NCBI GenBank assembly: GCA_946902985.2 | Contig: OX336391.1 | Coordinates: 143,099,074 to 143,163,073, forward strand | Direction: 5' to 3' | DNA length: 64,000 bases | Origin: Meconema thalassinum | Lineage: Eukaryota > Arthropoda > Insecta > Orthoptera > Tettigoniidae | Part shown: one piece after another, positions 33,007 through 44,292 of the stretch | How positions within the stretch are numbered: the first letter of the stretch is position 1 | Layout: every line of letters starts with the position of its first letter | Notes under the pieces: generated by a model | Database searches by the model: none | What the model saw: the letters and a program-made list of their open reading frames with translations, nothing else | Told to the model about the DNA's origin: nothing | Translations under genes and position numbers: made by a program

Positions 33007-33433
33007 TTACTAAGTGACTTGTAAATAAGATAAAACACAGTTCAAAGACGAAGCGACATGCTGATACTATTTTAAGAACTTTGTAAATATAACTCAAAAC
33101 TGATTATTCTGACGAAGGCACATGCTGATACAGATACTGACAAGGCGAAAGCTGCTTATGGGAGCTACCGGTCCATGGCTTACCCCCTCCCCTTCTTTTA
33201 AGGGAGCCAATTCATTAAAGAGGGCACGCATTCCCGGCTGGCGCTAACAACGGACCTTATTTGTTTCAGTAATAAACAAATGAATACAAATTTGCTGTAG
33301 AAAACTAAGCTGGGACTCGCTCAGGTAGTGTTCGGAACTGATGGGACTCGCTCAGGCAGTGTAATTGGCAGATAGCTAATCCGCTAAAGAATTTGGAACT
33401 GGTGGGAATCGGAACTCATGGGAGGACACGAAT

Positions 33434-34047
33434 GAGTCGTCCAGTTGCAAAACTCGTTTAATCCACTTGTGAATAAGAATCATTTTCATGAGAAACGTTT
33501 CTCTGGACTTTGCCTCGCGTATCTTTTGTGTTTGTTGGTTTCTACATTTTTCTTTTTGCTCTGTGTTTTTGGTTTTTGTTTTGTGTTTGCTTTGTGTTTT
33601 TGGTTTTTGGTTTTGTGTTTGCTTTGTGCTTTTGCTTTTGAAATTTACTTTTCGCTTTTATTTCTAGGTTTTGGTTTTGAGTTGGTTTTTGCTTTGTGTT
33701 TCTTGTTTTTTGTTTTCTGCGTTTGCTTTTGTTTTCGAATTTTTCTTTTTGCTTCGTGTTTTTGTTTTTGGTTTTATGTTTGATTTCTGAAAAATCAAAA
33801 TAAATCAAAATAAAATAAAATGAAACAAAATAAACAAAACAAAATCAAAATCAAACTAAACAAAATAAACAAAAACAAAGCAAAACAAAATATTAAATAA
33901 AACGAAATAAAATAAATCAAAACAAAATCAAAATAAAACAAAATAAAATAAAATAAAGTAAAATAAAATAAACTAATTAAATAAATAATTTTACGATATG
34001 ATCCTTATTCACAAGTGGATTAAACGAGTTTTGTAACTGGGCGACTC
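33434..34047. mobile_element. Foldback-like TIR element, T-rich left half and A-rich right half
   Basis: Inverted ends of about 49 bp (33434-33482 against 34000-34047, three or so mismatches) enclose a T-rich half (33530-33790, (ttttggttttt)n) and an A-rich half (33790-33985, (aaataaaat)n). The two halves are roughly complementary, so one strand could fold into a long hairpin. AAAT follows at 34048 and also lies at 30171, matching a 4-bp duplication once the MULE is removed. Confidence 0.7.
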
Positions 34048-34241
34048 AAATAGAAAGAAGATTATCCGTGAAGAAATTCAGATTTGGACTGTTGCGACAG
34101 TCAAAGAAAATTAATGTGTATGGGGAGATCGGAATTTAGTTGCCCTTTTATTACGGATCCCACTACCACCACTTGTAGTATGTTTCGCCATATGTGTAAG
34201 TTATTAATAAATTCTATTACAGTATATGGTATCTTGCCTCT

Positions 34242-34317
34242 CATCTAATGATTAGGGGCAGATGACCTCGTAGTTTCGCCCCTTAATACAACGATAACTA
34301 ACTAACATCTAATGATT
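34242..34317 (+). mobile_element. 52-bp retroposed tail with 12-bp target duplication
   Basis: catctaatgatt at 34242-34253 and 34306-34317 flanks 52 bp. The insert is a stem-loop, GGGGC...GCCCC (34255-34282), followed by an aactaactaa tail. It is the plus-strand equivalent of the tail at 31543-31600. Confidence 0.75.
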
Positions 34318-34449
34318 CTGGTTGGTTCTGCTGTGCTTTACTGAATATTATTTGTTTAATCGTTCACAAGCTTTCTGCTTATGAACTGGCGCCCACCCAA
34401 TTATATTTTATTACAACGTAGTGGAGCACCCAACCTAGAATAGTACATG

Positions 34450-34560
34450 ATGCAACGAGCCTATAATGGCAATAATTAAGACACGAGTATGTTTATAAAG
34501 CGAGCGAAGCGTGTTTTCTAATTTCCATACGTCTTAATTACCATTATAGGCGAGTTGCAT
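34450..34560. repeat. Short inverted repeat (MITE-like hairpin)
   Basis: atgcaacgagcctataatgg (34450) is complemented by the segment ending cgagttgcat at 34560. The arms are about 31 bp, the loop about 50 bp. No clear target duplication. Confidence 0.6.
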
Positions 34561-34613
34561 ACGACTGTTTCTGTTCGACGATAATTATAATTTTATTATA
34601 TGTTCTACTGTAA

Positions 34614-34698
<85 letters not shown>

Positions 34699-35085
34699 TC
34701 GTATGGCCTCGCGTGCCGGGTGCAAGCTTTGTTATTTGACACCCAAAGGGTAGCATGCATGTCGAATTTCGGTGTTCCTTGAAGCACTATGAAAGTCAAG
34801 GAGGTTAGATATATAAGCTCTTTGAACACTATAGCGTTTTCTAGTAAAGAAATGAGGAACTTTGTGTTGGCGGAAAATCCCGAGATTAATTTTGCCATTA
34901 TGAACACGGCCTACTGAATTCAAATGGGTTCTTTGACATGCCAACATCGTATGACATTGTGTCGTAAATTTTGCCGCCTTTCAAAAAAATTACTTACCAG
35001 GGCCAGGAGCGAACCTGCAAGCTTGGGGTTAGTAGACCGACACGTTGACCACTCACCCATCGTGGCAAGCTACTGTAAAATAAAA
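34614..35085 (-). mobile_element. tRNA-headed SINE, family D, with (AAT)n tail
   Basis: The head on the minus strand is at about 35080-34990 (ccacgatgggtgagtggtca; B-box-like gcaggttcgctcc). The body runs left to tcgtatggcctcgcgtgcc and ends in a long (AAT)n run at 34614-34697. Confidence 0.6.
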
Positions 35086-35340
35086 GTTCATAAATATCTG
35101 TCGAGATTGTCAGCTGACTTAAGTGAAGAGCGCAGGCGCTGGATTCCCACTACGACCAAAGTCCTTCCTAAGCTTTGTTCTTATTTTCCTTGGGAATTGT
35201 GTGGACTCAGCATTTGCACTCTACCCAATACATTTGAATGCTTTGAAACATTGTTTATCATATACTTGCACCAACAGATAGCGCATAGGTACTATGCGGA
35301 TTCATTTTGTTAGTTTGCTCAAATAACACACAATAGGCTG

Positions 35341-36050
35341 TTACAAGCGCTGTAAAATTAAAATGCATCGCATTATCAAGTAGTTATTCTTCAAATTCGA
35401 TGCATATAGAATGTCAACGGAAGGCAAATCAATGTAGTCCCAAATAAAGCAGTCATGACATTTGGCGGAAAAGCTTCCCTTCACTGAATAGAACTGGGTT
35501 ATTGACTTCCGTGAATCTAATGTCATACGTATGCTTCCTCCATGACGTTCTGGTGTGTTTATGTCAACAACAGCATTCACTAAAATTGTCAGCGAAATCG
35601 TACGAATACAATGTCCTGTGTAGAAATTGGATTTACGGATATTAAGGTACAGTGCTATTTATTTTGCAATATTCCGCAAACATTACGGACGGTGCACACT
35701 TTCATATCGGTAATTACTATAGGCTAGGGTAGAAGAGTGGTGTGTTTTGCAAACTTATGGACGTAGATTCTAAGTTTCTTGCATATTTCCCAGTATTTTC
35801 TTGTTACAGTAAAGTTTCGTGCTGATTTTGTCTTTGTGTTTGGGATTGTAACTACAACGGTTGATCCTATATTGTTTACATTGTCAACTTTCAAATCATG
35901 TAATTCATGTCCGACATGCTGCATTTTGAGCGCATGTGCGAAGCTATCCTTACTTAATTGATCAATTAAATAAAATCTTGAGTTCTGATTGGTTGGAGAA
36001 ACTCTATCATAATGATCCCCATTTTGATACAACTTTCTGACAAACAACAT
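35341..36050 (-). pseudogene. Crypton-like tyrosine recombinase relic
   Basis: Two minus-strand frames carry spaced tyrosine-recombinase features. The frame at 36050-35724 has GHELHDLKVDNVNNIG then VVVTIPNTKTKSARNFTV, the insect-Crypton block in which a lysine strand follows the first catalytic arginine (the expected R of GxRRxEL appears as H here). The frame at 35580-35341 has VVDINTPERHGG, matching the HGGW box near the C-terminus; the W is S. About 140 bp with stops separate them, where the HxxR part should be. The replaced key residues and breaks imply an inactive copy. Assignment is by motif order only. Confidence 0.5.
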
Positions 36051-38440
36051 TTACATTTTGACATCGTTGAGCATACATTTTATTACAGTACTATATCAAT
36101 ATTGCTGTCGTGGTAAGCTCAAGCGCAACTCTTGCTGTCGAACTATGTAAGTTGTGAAGTGCTCAGTTAAAAGTTGAATTTTAAGCTTATTACCAAGGGC
36201 CGAGACAAAGACAGGTATTTGATGACTGACGGATCATTAAAGCCAGCATTGGGAAAGGCCTGGGGAGCAGGAAACAGGCAATTATCCATTTACATTGACG
36301 TGTAAGTTGGAGAACAAAACAAGGAAGAACTCTTTGCACATTCCCTGTTAGGTACCGAATCAACTGTTACAGCAACCAAGGTAGACTTTATAGGGCAGAA
36401 TATTAGTGATCTTTTATTTGTACTTATTTAAATTTAAATCTAATTTTAATTACTTTACCCTAATATTAATTATTATTAATGTTAATTTTTTTCTTTAACA
36501 TTTTAATGTTCCAAAATTTAAGATTATAAAATAATAGAATTTTAATATTTACAGCATAAGCTTGCCTATGTTTAATTATAATTTTACTATCATTTTTAAC
36601 ATCTTAATTTAATTGTTTAATCGTAATATTAATTTTATTTTTGTTTTCTTTAACATTTTAATAAAAGTATTATAATTTTAATTTTTATAAGTTTATGTAT
36701 TTTTAATTATAATTTTGTAGGCATACCATTTTTTTAACTTTTTAATATTAATTGTTTTCATAAAAAAAACATGTTTCATGTACTTTAGGTCTAGGGGATG
36801 AAGAGATAACATTTGGTTTACAGTAACATTAACACTTGCAAAAAAAAAAAAAAAAATAATAAATAAATAAAGAAATGTTGGTACATGGCTGAAAGATTTA
36901 ACCATCAGCATCATTGACAATATAAATTGTCCTTATAGTAGGTCGTTAATATATATTATTATTATAATTATTAACAATCGTATGGCATTTACACATCACT
37001 TTTGGAACACAAAGAATAATATATACTGTACAAGATTTACAAATTTACAGATAAATTATTTACATAGTCCATCGATTAATATATAGACCACTAACCTATA
37101 AAGGATTAAAAATGCGTATTTTGATTTCCGCTGTCCGCGTAACACAATTTCCGTTTAATGAAGGGAATTTAACACGTTTTTCACCCCCGAAAATCACGGG
37201 ACAGTAAAATATTTCCGCTTAAGACAAGTTTCCGCTTAATAAAGGGTCCATTGAAGGCAAGTTTTACTGTACTATATAACGTCACTGAAGTTACAATACC
37301 GCGTATCTGGAAATGTTCTTATTTTCCATTATTTTCCTTCTCATTGGCCACGCCTCCCAAACATATGTGGATGTGCCGTCCATCAGAACAATTCAGATTA
37401 GAATATTTTTCCTGTGAATACACCTAAAGAACAAGTAGTTCCGTGAAGAACTATTTAACCCTTTATACTCTGATAGTATAAATGATTCTATGTTTTATTT
37501 CTGCAATATATAATATTTCTACCAGTATCATGAAAACCAGACAGAAATGGTGAAACGATAGGCATTGGTTGGAGACAGTAAGAATGTACCTGAGTGCAGA
37601 AAGACAAAGCTTAATTGCTAGTGGAATTTGTGAAAGGTACCAAGCCTATATTCTGATTTACAAAAGATGATCGGTGAAAACAGTCATCCGCTTGATGGGT
37701 GAGGTGGGGAGTGGAGACGAGAGGGGTAACGGTCTCCATGGCAACAGTGAGCAATGTTGCAACGTATGCCGACACAGCAGTAAGCACATGGTTTGACTCA
37801 GTGTGCCTTCACTCGTCACGGTCATTAGAGCGCCAGGCACTGGGCTAACTTACCCAGTATTTGTGTCTTCCTGCAAGCCTCTTGGAATGTTATGAGTCAT
37901 GATCTGCCTCAGTGGCAACGCAGCATTTCACCACGTGCTAGCTTTGACAGCTGTCAGCGAGCTTTATTGGTAATTCAGAGTATAGCGATGAATCAGAAAG
38001 CAGGTGCTGGCTGGCTTAGAAATAGGAAGACGCGAGATGACACATGCGTCTGGCATGTTCCTTGTTCTGTTTCGCGCCTAGCCAAAAGAAATGCAATGAT
38101 ATGAGAGTCCGATTGATCAACTAGACACTCCTACAGGGCGGGGTGCTGTAAGAAAAATCACGAGGTCTACGTGAGTGAGAACCAATAGGAGAAGAATGCT
38201 ACTTTAACGCGGCAGACCCGGCGTCATGCTCAAGAGCTCGGATTACGGCGGGAAACTGGACACAGATTATCCCTAAGATCGATTCTTGATTAAATTAGCA
38301 TGACTTTGACCTGTGCATTTCTACGAGTTTAATGATGTTTATTACATGACTGTAAGACAATCATTATGGAAAATATTTTTATTTTTCCCTTTCCATAGGC
38401 TCTCAGTGAACGATTCATATATAAGTGGCGTGTGAAGCCA
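36051..38440. other. No recognisable gene; AT-rich
   Basis: 36400-37050 is very AT-rich (oligo-T/A runs, poly-A at 36841-36856). 37100-37265 has phrases like ttccgcttaa repeated. 37560-38320 is more GC-balanced with short frames but no motif. Nothing assigned. Confidence 0.5.
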
Positions 38441-38461
38441 TGAACACTGACTTTATTTTTG

Positions 38462-38608
38462 TGTGTCGGAGGACACAGGTTAACCTTTAATTTGTGCGTC
38501 TGAGGGCGTAGGACTTTATTTTTGTGTGTCGGAGGACACAGGTTGATAACTTTTAATTTGTGCGTCTGAGGACGTAGGCACTTGTACTTTGTGTGTCATG
38601 AGGACACA
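38462..38608 (+). repeat. Array of five short hairpins with compensating stem changes
   Basis: Five 16-17 bp stem-loops at 38462, 38495, 38525, 38561 and 38592 alternate between TGTGTC-ggag-GACACA and TGCGTC-tgag-GACGTA. The second copy has GGCGTA as right stem, the fifth a 5-base loop (atgag). The combined period is 63-67 bp. Confidence 0.75.
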
Positions 38609-39210
38609 GATTTTATTGAGCCAAATGTGTTGTAAATTCAGTGTTTGATAGATAGTCACTGTGCTATTTTGTAGGGCCAGTATCTTCGACAATTCGCCAA
38701 CAGACTGTTTTGGGGAACAAAGTACTCAAACAAGGTGAATTTAGTAGACTGAAATCGAGTGTGTATTAATTTGACAAACATTTTTGTATCAGCACGAGAG
38801 ATGGCAGCGTCGATCATGGAAGCAGTCTGGAATCATCATCACTTCGTTGAAATGTTTGCCATGAGCTAAAAGCATTTAAGTAGGGAGATGGCTGCCGATG
38901 TCCGATGACGCTGATTTGCTGAAGGATGAGTACTGAATAATATTTTATTATTGACAAGTCAATTTATGGTGTATGGGACTAATTTGTGTAAATATCTTGT
39001 TTGTGTGTTATTAACGTAGAGTTTGTATTTGTCTGACACACAGTAGTTGCATGGAAACAGCTAGCGCTAATTTTGTAGATATTTGTATATTTTGATTGTT
39101 AATGTACGTAACTATGTGCACTGCCGTGTACGCATATGTTAACGAAACGCCGCTAAGTAACGTAGATCGGAGTTTTGTAATGCGACACAAGTAGAACTGA
39201 ATTAATCTAT
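38609..39210. other. No recognisable feature
   Basis: Unique AT-rich sequence between the hairpin array and the 522-bp repeat. Confidence 0.4.
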
Positions 39211-39214
39211 TATG

Positions 39215-40160
39215 TATAATCCAAAATTGACTCATCACCGCAGGGCTCCAACCACTAGACCTAGAAAGCTGAAATTTTGCATGTTGGTTGATCCGAGTAA
39301 GTAGAGGCTCACGAAGAAACGGTTTTTGAAAATTCAATTTTTAAGTGACTTTTTTCGGCCCTTCGGCATTGACCATCCAAAATTGACTCATCGACGCAGG
39401 GCTCAAACCACTAAACCTAGAATGCTGAAATTTTGCATGTTGGTTGATACGAGTATGTAGAGGCCCACTTAGAAACGGCTTTTGAAAATTCAATTTGTAA
39501 GTGACTTTTTCGGCCTTTTGGCACTGAGCAAGGACAGTCGGTACAAAGCTCGGATTTAGCTCATTTTAAGCCGCCAGATACGAGAAACTATACTCGGGGG
39601 TCCCGTAGGGACACCGAAACACACTTTTTCATAGAAGTGGAAACCACGAACATTGCCCCTCGCATTGATATGCGCAAAAAGAGCTATATTCCATATTGCT
39701 ACGAGCAAATCGACTTGGTAAGTCTCATCTATTATATATAATCCAAAATTGACTCATCACCGCAGGGCTCAAACCACTAGACCTAGAAAGCTGAAATTTT
39801 GCATGTGGGTTGATCCAAGTAAGTAGAGGCTCACTAAGAAACGGTTTTTGAAAATTCAATTTGTAAGTTACTTTTTTCGGCCCTTTGGCATTGACCATCC
39901 AAAATTGACTCATCGACGCAGGGCTCAAACCACTCGACCTAGAAAGTTGAAATTTTGCATGTTGGTTGATACGAGTATGTAGAGGCCCACTAAGAAATGG
40001 TTTTAGAAAATTCAATTTGTAAGTGACTTTTTTCTGCCTTTTGGCACTGAGCAAGGACAGTCGGTACAAAGTTCGGATTTAGCTCATTTTAAGCCGCCAG
40101 ATACGAGAAACAATACTCGGAGGTCCTGTAGGGACACCGAAATACACTTTTTAAGTTCCT
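39215..40160. repeat. Two-level tandem repeat (156-bp motif within a 522-bp unit)
   Basis: ccaaaattgactcatc begins at 39221, about 39377, 39743 and about 39899. So a 156-bp motif (with tgaaattttgcatgttggtt) is doubled and the pair, plus about 200 bp ending ggtacaaag...gggacaccgaaa, is repeated after 522 bp. The last part of the second unit runs on to about 40160. The minus-strand frames here are repeat products. Confidence 0.85.
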
Positions 40161-40790
40161 AAAATGAACGGTTTCGGAGATATTCCCAAATAACTGTGTT
40201 CCCTCTGAGAAATAGATCAACGTTACTAAGGCAACCGCTGAAATTTCGCAGACCGGGGATAGTTTTCTAGCAATAACTCGAAAACCGTTCGGTTTAGGGC
40301 CTTAAAACGCGGGGTTCGGTTCCCACTTCTAACCACGAACATTGCTTCTCGCATTGATAGGCGTAAAATGAGATATATTTTATTTATAGAGGTGGCTTTT
40401 GGGGTCGGATACGATCGTGATTTTGAGTCTAATTTTATACTCTTTGAGCTGGATATTGTAAGCGAGCTTTCAGATCTTAACTCTAATTTACAATGTTAAG
40501 ATGCTTTCTATTTTGCACGGTATGCTTTCATTTTCTTTATAAACTTGTTTTTTTATTAACTGAATAGTTTTGTTTGCCTATTTTGATCTGCTCTGTTTCG
40601 TTTTTTACCATGATCAGCAACCCATATTCACAGTCAAATGTGTCGTATTCTACCGGCTTTCACGTTAATTATTATTTTGGGCAAACTTATTTCTATAAAG
40701 TTGGTATTTTGTCTTTCACGGCCATTGAATCCCCGCACAAGGCATGGCTTAAACCTAGAAAATTTGCTGAGTTTGACTAATGGACTAATG
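40161..40790. other. No recognisable feature
   Basis: Repeat-like flank of the 522-bp unit to about 40390, then AT-rich sequence with no motif. Confidence 0.4.
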
Positions 40791-40794
40791 GTGC

Positions 40795-41160
40795 AGAAGA
40801 AAAGAGGAGAATTGAAGCTTTTGAAATGTGGTGATACAGGAGAATGATGATCAGATGGGTAGATAGGGTGACAAATGAAGAGGTATTAAGACGAGTGGGA
40901 GAGGAGAGATGTTTCTGGTGACTGCTAATGAAGAGGAGAGATAGGAGGGTAGGACACATATTAAGACACCCAGGAATAGCAAGCTTAGTTATGGATGGGA
41001 GGGTCGAGGACTTGAACTGTAGGGGTAAACCAGGGTTATACAGATTGCCTCGGATGTGGGGTGTGGTAGCTATGTAGAGATGAAACGATTAGCTCAGGAG
41101 AGGGAGACATGGAGGGCTGCATCAAACGAGTTAAAAAACTGAAGACTCAAACAACTATCA
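40795..41160 (+). pseudogene. LINE reverse transcriptase C-terminal relic
   Basis: In shifting frames the plus strand reads RRIEAFEMWWYRRMMRISWV then VTNEEVLRRV, followed by RRDRRVGHILRHPG and a W-rich end with ETWRAASNELKN. This is the same C-terminal module as in the 25131-25850 relic (EMWxxRRMxxISW, LGHxLR). Several frameshifts and stops are present, with no active site. Confidence 0.75.
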
Positions 41161-41786
41161 GGAATTTTAATTACTTAGAGAGGCATGTGAGGCAAAAGGG
41201 TGGTTGGAGAATTTCAATCCCTGGGATGTAACTCTGGAAGAGACTGCATAATGTACATCAGCGGCCAAGGTGAGAGATATTTATCTATAGGTCTATTAAT
41301 AGCGATATGTTGACGTTCAAATCATCAATAAGTATGGCCAAATTACATCCAGAATAGCTTAAGTAAGAATACTTTTAATTCCCCATATTCCGAAAGATTT
41401 GCCATTCCAGTGTGCAAGAGTGCAGTTCCCTCTTCAAACAATATTCGCATTTTCTTTAACAAAGCGCAATGACACACACTTAACAGTAGCACGTGTACAT
41501 TTAGACAAAACCATTTTTCCCATGGGCAACTGTATGTGGCGTGCTCGCGAGCATCCGGACAACAAAATCGTTATGTCTCAGCAGAAGATGGCAAAACCAA
41601 AAACGTAATTTTAAAATCGAACCCTGCAGACTTTCACAACTCTATAAAATTCCCACTTTGCTGCACATATCAATATACTGTATGTATCAGAATATTCAGA
41701 ATTAGAATGGACCCACCTATAGCCGCGATTGCTGTAATAGAATAGACCAATTATCAGCAATAATGCATCGTCCCCATTGTCTTGAT
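41161..41786. other. No gene; upstream of a Helitron-like end
   Basis: Possibly the body of a non-autonomous Helitron ending at 41815. I could not place its 5' TC end. Confidence 0.3.
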
Positions 41787-41815
41787 CGCGGGCGAAGCCG
41801 CGGGTACCTGCTAGT
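41787..41815 (+). mobile_element. Helitron-like 3' terminus
   Basis: An imperfect GC-rich hairpin cgcgggcgaagccgcg (41787-41802) is followed after 8 bases by CTAGT. A hairpin about 10 bases before CTRR-T is the Helitron 3' signature. Confidence 0.5.
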
Positions 41816-43439
41816 ATAATATGAAATTGACTGGGGGTGATTTTGATCTTTGTGTAGAGTTTACGATTGATCAGATTCATTGTTGTTAATTGCCATTGTT
41901 GCAATGCAGTTTTGTTGCGAGCAGCAATCAGCTAACTCGAGGGTTTAATCTTGGTAACAAAGTTTTGAGCGTCTTGCACGCGAGAGTAGGAAAATCTGGA
42001 TAAAACCGACCTCCTTGATGTGATTTTTTTAAGTCAGTCCGAGATATGGTGTCATGTGTGATTTATACTGGTATTGTCTGCGGGAAATTCAGCATGGCGT
42101 CTGATTTCCGTCATGCCGCAATAAGCCAGATGCATTCATTTTGCGACCTCGCGAGGCGCATATATGGATAAGATGTTTTTTTGCAATTTGTGTAAAATGG
42201 GTGAGATTTGTTGCTGTTGATTCTACGATGTTTAACGAGGCCACTGGGTCAAATCGTTATATTTAGACACACTTGGGAACTGACAGGTGATAGAGATGAG
42301 GAAGGGAGTGAGTGACCACATCTTGAGGTGGGTTGATCAGATAAGACGGCCGTTGGTCATTAGCAGATGCAGAGCTTGTTGGCCTGTTATCTTATAACAT
42401 TTTGTATTCAGAAAAGAAATGATCAATTGTAAATAATATTTGAGAGTAAATAGGGCGTTGTCTACGTCGTACTATAATCTCCGAAGCGTTAGCTTATCGT
42501 GAATTTTGTTCATGTAAAGTAATCTCAGCCGGCGAGGCTTATGTTGTTGTTGGTTTATATTTCATGATTTTGTTTCGTGTCAGTGACCCGTGTAGTCACG
42601 CATGACGCTGTTTTCCTTGTTTGTTGTGTTGAGCATTTGGCCTTGCTGGCAAGCTCATTTGTCAGATGCGCCATCATACTGAGGGGGAGAATCTGGGAGT
42701 TTCTTGTAAATATTAGACATTTAATTTTGTGTGTGTCAGAATTAAATTAGTTGTTTTTATTAAGTGTAGTGTCCTATACCCATAAATGTTGACTTGCGAG
42801 ATGGAGGTTCGTGAGCACCGTGGCTGTTACCCGCTGTAAACGAACACTCATCCAAGTACTCATTCCTTTAGTTAGTCAGAACGCACACATACAATTTCTT
42901 ATACGAGTCGGTGGACCTGGCATCCACAGTTTCTTTATGAGGAGTGGGTCGGAGTAACCCCTCATTTTTTTATGTTGATTTTGTTGAGGAGTGAGATGTC
43001 AGGGAGGAGTTTGTTTGTTATATATTTCTTTGTTTATGCATATTTCAATCATTAAATTTTGTTTACTTTACATGTTATTCATTCTTTCTTAATTTAGTGT
43101 TTTTAACATATGACCCTTCACCCAGTAGAGCATGTTGTTTTGGCGAACATATTGTAGCACCCACTGAACTGAGCACGACCCCGAAGATCATATTCTTGCA
43201 GATAAACACGGCGATACTGAAGGGCTCACTATACAGCCTATTTTCACATATCCTACTCATGTTAATTGCTATTTCAACATACAAAATTTCAGTTTGAAGG
43301 TTGTGATAGATTCGTTGATATTGAGAACCGTCTAAATATTTCGGATGGTCGCCAGATTGGATTTTTATTTTTGTACTATTACATTAAGATTATTGTGTAC
43401 GTGTGGTATTCAAACTTCAATCGCATGATTATAACACAA
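41816..43439. other. No recognisable gene
   Basis: Moderately AT-rich. From about 43100 the style resembles the repeat that follows, so that repeat may start earlier than I marked. Confidence 0.4.
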
Positions 43440-44292
43440 GAAGTAAAAACGAGATTTTAAAATTTCGCACAGCCGCCATCTTGAGGTTATGTAAGCAATT
43501 GAACTAAATTAGATGCCAGTGCATTACAATATGTAAAATAATTTACGGTACCACATTTCACTGGGCTCAGAAAGTTAAATCACGAGAAAAGTCTATTAAA
43601 ATGTTTCAAATTCGCTTGGCCGCCGTGTTCGTTTTGTAGTTAACATTTTTATGAAAGTTACATAGATAAACTTGTATCAGTACCCTTTATCACCGTACAA
43701 AATTTCAGGGTGATATCTGTAATAATTTCGGAGATATAGAATGTCAGTGAAATATTTCGCACAGCCACCATTTTGAGCTTATGTAAACAATTGAACTAAA
43801 TTAGACTCCAGTGCATTACAATGTGTATAAACAGTTGCTGTACCAAGTTTCATTACGTTCGGATAGTTAAATCGCGAGAAAAGTCTATTTAATAGTCTCA
43901 AATTCGCTTGGCCGCCATGCTCGTTTTGTAGTCACCAGGTTTTTAAAGTCTCATAGGTGATTTTCTAGTAGTGCCCTTTATCGCCGTACACAACTTCAGG
44001 GCGATATCCGTAATAGTTTTGGAGATACTGAATGCTGGTGAAATATTTCGCACAGCCGCCATGTTGGATTCGTGAGACGCAATAAAATTTGAAGGGCACG
44101 GTCGGGGTCGGCCAGAATAGTGCTATGATCCTACGGAGTTTTATTGTAATCGATCCAGCCGTTTAGAAGTTATTAGGGGGGCCACACACACCTCACACAC
44201 ACACACACACGCACGTACACACACACTCACACACACACGGACAACAGGTGATCTCATCAGCCTATTTTTTTTTCATAAAATGAAAATAGGCT
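43440..44292 (+). repeat. Interspersed repeat with internal ~300-bp repeats and terminal hairpin
   Basis: tcgcacagccgccat, caattgaactaaatta and aattcgcttggccgcc recur at about 300-bp spacing. It then runs through a (CA)n tract (44186-44240) and ends in a hairpin AGCCTATTTT...AAAATAGGCT (44259-44292). An inverted, diverged copy lies at 62628-63445. No coding frame; type of element unknown. Confidence 0.75.

Larger units (their letters stand above)
30180..33429 (+). mobile_element. MULE-like DNA transposon (3,250 bp with nested insertion)
   Basis: The flanking 9-mers aaatgagtc (30171-30179) and gaatgagtc (33430-33438) form an imperfect 9-bp target duplication, the usual size for Mutator-like elements. 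The ends are inverted and similar: GGTTCCGTCCCACGAGTTCC on the left against GTGTCCTCCCATGAGTTCC at the right, with a repeated 'cccaygagttccga' theme further in. Between them is a MULE-type transposase in two pieces. Confidence 0.75.
30171..34051. mobile_element. Nested block: TIR element split by a MULE, itself split by another TIR element
   Basis: The outer element is marked by inverted ends gagtcgtccagttgc / gcaactgggcgactc. Its right end is at 34047 with AAAT after it (34048-34051). Its left end, gagtc preceded by aaat, lies at 30171-30179 and is repeated at 33430-33438 because the MULE (30180-33429) landed inside it. The inner insertion at 30391-32370 is described separately. Confidence 0.7.

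Noticed and set aside
39011..40069. Minus-strand frames sharing an AKFQLSRSSG motif
   Set aside because: They come from the 156-bp tandem repeat; no evidence of coding.
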